Assembly (NCBI RefSeq): GCF_947179165.1
Contig: NC_077244.1
Span: 18,295,949 to 18,359,948, forward strand
Direction: 5' to 3'
Length of the DNA stretch: 64,000 nucleotides
Origin: Solanum dulcamara
Lineage: Eukaryota > Streptophyta > Magnoliopsida > Solanales > Solanaceae
Under the pieces are notes generated by a model, which was given only the letters and a program-made list of their open reading frames with translations, was not told where the DNA came from and searched no databases. Numbering within the stretch: position 1 is the first letter of the stretch; each line of letters begins with the position of its first letter. Shown in pieces: positions 60,140 to 64,000 of the stretch. The position numbers were made by a program, and so were the translations under genes.

Positions 60140-60860
60140 TCTACTAACATGATTTTTAGTTAATAGCATGCTGAAAATTTATTAAAATAATATAAATATA
60201 ATTTCTAAATGTTGTGTTAAAAATTTATTAAAATGTCACAAGCATAATCTCTTTATAAAATAATATTATGAAAACTTACTTAAATTTCTATAAGCATGAT
60301 TTCTAACAATATATTGAAAATTTATGAAAAATAGTAAGCATGTTTTTAATACCATTATATGTTGAAATATTTATTAAAATGTTATAGACATAATTTCAAT
60401 ATAATATGATAAATAATTATTAAAATCGTATTGGCATGATTTCTAAATTAAATATCAAAGAAAAATCTTTCAAGCTAGGAATTATTTCATAGTGAAACTA
60501 CCTAATAATATTTTGCCAATATTTATTACATCTATATAACGAGCTTAAAAAAATTTAATAAGGCCCATAACACTATAAATATTTAAATATTCATTAAGTC
60601 CTATAGGCATGATTTGCTATATGATATTTAACATAGAATCCTATGCACATGATTTCTAAATGATTAGCATGTTAAAAATATTAATTAAAATATATATAAG
60701 CATGATATATTAAAATTTTAAATCCTATGGACATGATGTCTATACAAAATAGTATGTTAAAAATGTTATTAAAATATATATGGACATGCTATATTAAAAT
60801 TATAAAATTCTATGGGCATGATATCTATATGAATGACATTCGAATCTAAATATGATTATC
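60140..60860. repeat. Degenerate tandem array, unit about 47 bp
   Basis: The words GCATGATTTCTAA and variants recur at about 60149, 60196, 60241, 60292, 60337, 60386 and 60432 (spacing 45-51), each followed by AATATGTTGAAAATTTATTA-like text. A less regular set follows at 60606, 60644, 60698, 60728, 60780 and 60813. Strongly diverged, AT-rich and transcriptionally uninformative. Confidence 0.7.
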
Positions 60861-60924
60861 ATCATGTTCAAAATTATTTAATAGATTCTACATATATAAT
60901 GCCTAAATAGTTAATATGACAAAG

Positions 60925-60957
60925 TTATTTTTTATTTTTATTTTTTTGGGGGGGGGG
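60925..60957 (-). other. LINE 3' tail: C10 followed by A-rich tail
   Basis: On the plus strand it reads a T-rich run followed by ten G at 60948-60957. In LINE orientation the 3' end is GGGTCTGT, ten C, then an A-rich tail. This marks the 3' terminus of the insertion. Confidence 0.7.
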
Positions 60958-62489
60958 ACAGACCCTACACGAGGCTCCCACCTCTCGTGCACAGTCAGGG
61001 GTTGAGCAGCACCCCCAAGCCTTAACATAAATAAAATAATAAAAATAATAAAATACACGAAGGAGGACATAAACCTTACCTCCGAACTTAAGATGGTTCA
61101 GAAGTCAGCCGACCTACTAAGATCGGCCAGCTCCTCTCCATTGGTAGACGGAAATCGATAAACCTATGAGAGGACTCCTCTCAATACAATAAAACTAAGA
61201 AAAACGTAAATGAGGGAGACTCTCCCCTTCCATATCAATACAAGAAGAAAACCTACACTAGTCCTATTCAACTAAGCTACATTAAAACATAGCTAAATTG
61301 AAGAACAAGTATATGAAACTTCCAATTTCCATGGATCGAGATCGTTCATTTCATCTTCGCCTTCTTAATCTTTTTCATACCGAGCTTGTCCATGAGATGC
61401 GAGTGCTTCATGCAATGTCAGTGCATGGTGTTGCATATTTGGTGACATATGGATGTATTTCATTTGATGAGTCTTCAGTCGGCTAACTTTTTCAAGGTTG
61501 CTCGACTAACGTCTCCAGTTATCCGTTTAGGTTGTGACTTCTTGAGGTCTGTAGTTGCTACATATGCTATCATACTACAACATGTGGGATCAGTTTGATG
61601 TTGCATGATGCATATTGTTGAGATTTTGCTGACTGTTGCTGAATTGTGTGTTGCTTTTGGCTTGTGTTGTTGCTGATGCTGTTGAGTGGTTGATGCATAT
61701 GGAGCTTCTGTGTGACCTGCAGAATCAGTTGGACCACAAACAAGTACTACTATTGTTGCTTTGGTATCTGCAAGGGATTTAGGGTTGTTATTGTGTGCTG
61801 GAAATGGTTGAAGATCTTCCAGGTAAGCTGCTGCTGTTATAGTACATGGCATGTGCAACTGCAGCTTGTTATAGTTTGCAGCTTCTGATTCTCCAGCAAC
61901 CAGCATAAACAAACAAGCAAACACAAAGGTAGTGGAGCTCTTGTTGGTTCCAACAGTTGCTCCAGCAGTGGTTGTTTGGTTTCCTCATCTGGTGTAGTTG
62001 CATTATTGAGAAACAACCATAGTGAGTGCTGCCTGTTGGAAGTTGATGGATTTTTTCCACCTGCACAAAAACAATCAAACAAGAACCAATCAACAAAACA
62101 AATAGTAGGCTTGCACTCCATTGGTTGATGGTGTTCTGCAGATTCCTATTGGTTGTTGTTGGTGTTGTGTGATTCATCAAGGTGTTGTAGGGTGTTGGTT
62201 GTTGGTGATCTTGTTGTGGGATGCTGCATGTGTGTTGCAACCATGAATGGGCCTCCAATTGCTGGATGGTCTATTGTATGTCTGCACCTACCTGCACATC
62301 CAAGAATGAGAAGAAAGGAGAAGACCTCTACTCTATTCTTTACCTCTAGTGGTATGTTGATTATTCTATGAAAGCAATAAACTAGGGAGACTCTCCCTTT
62401 ACAATATGACATAGCTATGTTGACTAAGAAAAAGTACATTGCAAATACATATAGGAAACTATTACACAATCTGACTTAAGATATATTAA
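60958..62489 (-). other. LINE 3' untranslated region
   Basis: 1.5 kb between the ORF2 stop and the tail. Open frames on the minus strand (61475-61924, 61837-62121, 61869-62258, 62146-62469) overlap in different frames, are rich in His/Thr/Gln from TTG/GCTG low-complexity sequence and have no recognisable domain. GGGAGACTCTCCC occurs twice (about 61214 and 62386), so part of this stretch may be duplicated or come from a second LINE copy. Confidence 0.55.
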
Positions 62490-63752
62490 TCAAGGAGGTT
62501 GTTTGATCCTTTTTAGGCTTTTCCTTCTGAAACTTGCCAGTCCTAGCTTGTCCATCTTGAAGTAACCCTTTGTTTCTTTTGGAAGCTGCTGTAAGTTGTA
62601 GAATTGTTGTGTCTGATTGAACATGTGGCTGCATTTAGATAAGGTATCTGCAGGGTGATTTGTTTCTCTGAATATGTGTATGCACTGAAAGAATTCCAGT
62701 AGCTGGACCAAAGACTGCAAATTTGCAACATATTTGTAAATGCTCCAAGGTGGTTTGATATCTTGTTTCAGCCACTTGGTCAATAATTCTGAATCAACTT
62801 CCAATATCACTCTATTGTAGCCATGTTGAAGGCACCATTTGATGCCAATAGTTGCTGCTTGCACCTCTGTTTGGTTGTTAGTACCCTGTCCCAATGGAGT
62901 TGCAAAGGCATATATTAAGTTCCCATTGTAGTCTCTTAATATTCCCCCTGCTCCAATTTTCCCAGGGTTGTCTAGTGCACTTCCATCAGTATTCAACTTC
63001 ACTATGGAAGGTGGAGGCCTGATCCACACCACTTTGATCACTCTCATATCATGCTGGCATTTTTCTACCATAGTAACTAGCTCCTTCCATCTCTCTGGCC
63101 ACTTAATGTATGGGTAAGCATTGTTTATCAGCATGTATAGATCCTTACCTATGGAGAATTTAACTCTAGTAACACTAGATTTCTTTCCTCCATACTTGCT
63201 TGCACATCTATTCTTCCATATATGCCAACAAACAAAGATAGGAGTGGCCTGCAACATGAGCTTATGGACATCATTATTGGGCTTGGAAGTCCACCACTTC
63301 ATCAGGATGCATCTCAGGGACATGGTGTCATGCAGGATCCCCCAGGAATTAGAGAATTGTTGCCAAATATGCTTGGCAAAATCTCCAGAAGCAAATATGT
63401 GCTCTATATCATCCAATCCAGGTCTGTAGCAACAAGAGCATGCTGCTGGTGCCACTCCAAACTGGCCAAGTTTATTATTGGTGGGCAGCTTATATATGAG
63501 AGCTCTCCAAAGTAGAAAGGAAGCTTTGAAAGGAATGTTGGTGTGCCAAGTGCTGCCATCAGTTAAGGTCCTAGCTTTCTTCTCCCTGATTTGTTCCCAA
63601 GCAGATTTGCATGTGAAGCCACCATGAGAATTCAGTTTCCAGCAAGCTTGATCAGGTATGTTGTGTTTGTAGATAATATCAGTGCTAAGTATCTGCTGCA
63701 CCAGCTGAGGAGGGGTATCTTTTTCTGATTTTATGCACATTCCATTCCCCAT
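62490..63752 (-). CDS. LINE ORF2 C-terminal part: zf-RVT and RNase H (open, 420 codons)
   Basis: The longest open frame in the window. Residues 70-130 form the zf-RVT module of plant LINEs: FKASFLLWRALIYKLPTNNK, CSCC, then DDIEHIF; the last Cys expected after the His is absent (ASGDF). W-rich LMKWW and CWHIWKNRCASKYGG follow at 150-187. Residues 250-375 are an RNase H domain with LNTDGSALDNP (D256), NQTEVQAA (E296), LEVDSELL (D320) and NHPADTLSKC (D369), so all four carboxylates are present. RNase H would remove RNA from the RNA-DNA hybrid during target-primed reverse transcription. The Met start is an artefact: translation would enter from the upstream RT frame. It ends at a natural stop 51 residues after D369. 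Confidence 0.85.
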   Translation of the reverse strand: MGNGMCIKSEKDTPPQLVQQILSTDIIYKHNIPDQACWKLNSHGGFTCKSAWEQIREKKARTLTDGSTWHTNIPFKASFLLWRALIYKLPTNNKLGQFGVAPAACSCCYRPGLDDIEHIFASGDFAKHIWQQFSNSWGILHDTMSLRCILMKWWTSKPNNDVHKLMLQATPIFVCWHIWKNRCASKYGGKKSSVTRVKFSIGKDLYMLINNAYPYIKWPERWKELVTMVEKCQHDMRVIKVVWIRPPPSIVKLNTDGSALDNPGKIGAGGILRDYNGNLIYAFATPLGQGTNNQTEVQAATIGIKWCLQHGYNRVILEVDSELLTKWLKQDIKPPWSIYKYVANLQSLVQLLEFFQCIHIFRETNHPADTLSKCSHMFNQTQQFYNLQQLPKETKGYFKMDKLGLASFRRKSLKRIKQPP

Positions 63753-64000
63753 TCTCCAGATATTCAGAGACTGTAGTATTATTGAGCCTTGGTAGATAGC
63801 TATTGTGATTAGCTAGTGGTCCTATACCCATCCAATCATCCCACCAAAAGCTGCATGTACCTGAATTGATGTGCCAATTTATATGAGGCTCAATATTCAT
63901 TTTATTTGCCACCATATGCTTCCACATAAGAGATTGACCTGTATTCCATTTTTTTATCACTGGATGTGCTCTTTGGCAGTACTTAGCCTTTAAGAATTCT
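63685..64000 (-). pseudogene. LINE ORF2 segment upstream of zf-RVT, other frame
   Basis: Open from the window edge: ILKAKYCQRAHPVIKKWNTG, WKHMVANKMNIEPHINWHIN, GTCSFWWDDWMG and TVSEYLENGEWNVHKI. This is the region between RT thumb and zf-RVT in plant LINE ORF2. The sense of the protein passes from this frame to that of 62490-63752 between NVHKI and TPPQLVQQIL, so one indel lies at about 63717-63738. Apart from that indel both stretches are clean. RT proper continues beyond 64000. Confidence 0.8.

Larger units (their letters stand above)
60925..64000 (-). mobile_element. L1-type LINE, 3' part, minus strand
   Basis: From right to left: ORF2 C-terminal coding (64000-62490), a 1.5-kb 3' untranslated part and an A-rich tail at 60925-60947 (minus strand AAAAAAATAAAAATAAAAAA preceded by ten C). 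The zf-RVT and RNase H modules after RT are typical of plant L1-type non-LTR elements. The RT and endonuclease domains lie beyond the window. The RNase H part is almost undamaged, so this is among the younger insertions here. The target duplication cannot be checked because the 5' end is outside. Confidence 0.85.

Noticed and set aside
60140..60860. CRISPR-like array
   Set aside because: Units are diverged, spacers are not distinct and the sequence is plant nuclear DNA. It is a degraded tandem repeat.
61475..62469. Set of overlapping minus-strand open frames up to 149 codons after the LINE ORF2
   Set aside because: Four frames overlap one another, show low-complexity composition and have no domain. 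They sit between the ORF2 stop and the A-rich tail, so an untranslated region is the better reading.

Overview
This is plant nuclear DNA made almost entirely of transposable elements. I found no host gene. LTR termini, tRNA-Met primer sites (TGGTATCAGAGC type) and the repeat families look like gene-poor heterochromatin of a Solanaceae genome (tomato, potato, pepper or relative). That assignment rests on recognising repeat families by eye, so family-level confidence is moderate and I name no species. Nearly all coding remnants carry stops and frameshifts. The only long open frame (420 codons) is the C-terminal part of a LINE ORF2.

Layout. 1-8053: Ty3/Gypsy element with paired LTRs (left one cut by the window edge), a decayed gag and no recognisable pol. 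It appears to sit in the gag of an Athila/Tat-type derivative (8054-15994) that keeps gag, a protease remnant and a post-pol ORF but has lost RT, RNase H and integrase. A solo LTR (13126-15462), itself hosting a MITE, interrupts the post-pol ORF. 16074-21660: chromovirus (Tekay/Del-like) deletion derivative with PBS, late RT, RNase H, integrase, chromodomain, polypurine tract and a truncated 3' LTR. 21664-24329: LTR of another family. 24330-26610: minus-strand RT-to-integrase remnant. 27333-30043: plus-strand protease/RT/RNase H remnant with a 724-bp insert.

30044-37898: minus-strand Tekay-like element. Its 3' LTR holds a solo LTR with a perfect TGGAT duplication and ends in a 720-bp inverted repeat. 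Its body keeps gag and integrase around a stray LTR fragment. 37899-40300: LTR and 3' end of a sister element. 40300-44008: LTR fragments and unassigned AT-rich DNA. 44009-49527: probable solo LTR carrying a 2550-bp non-autonomous hAT element. 49523-54508: minus-strand Athila/Tat-type LTR split by a 3.7-kb solo LTR. 54509-57546: unassigned. 57547-58592: second copy of the same hAT family, inverted, with a different core. 58593-60924: AT-rich DNA with a degenerate tandem array of about 47 bp. 60925-64000: 3' part of a minus-strand L1-type LINE.

The parts do not form a pathway. The window records nested insertion, LTR-LTR recombination and internal deletion. The best-supported structures are two hAT copies with exact 8-bp target duplications, sharing FRT-like-sized termini of about 165-185 bp but having unrelated cores; the solo LTR at 30794; and the LINE RNase H domain with all four catalytic carboxylates. 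I saw no convincing new biological system.
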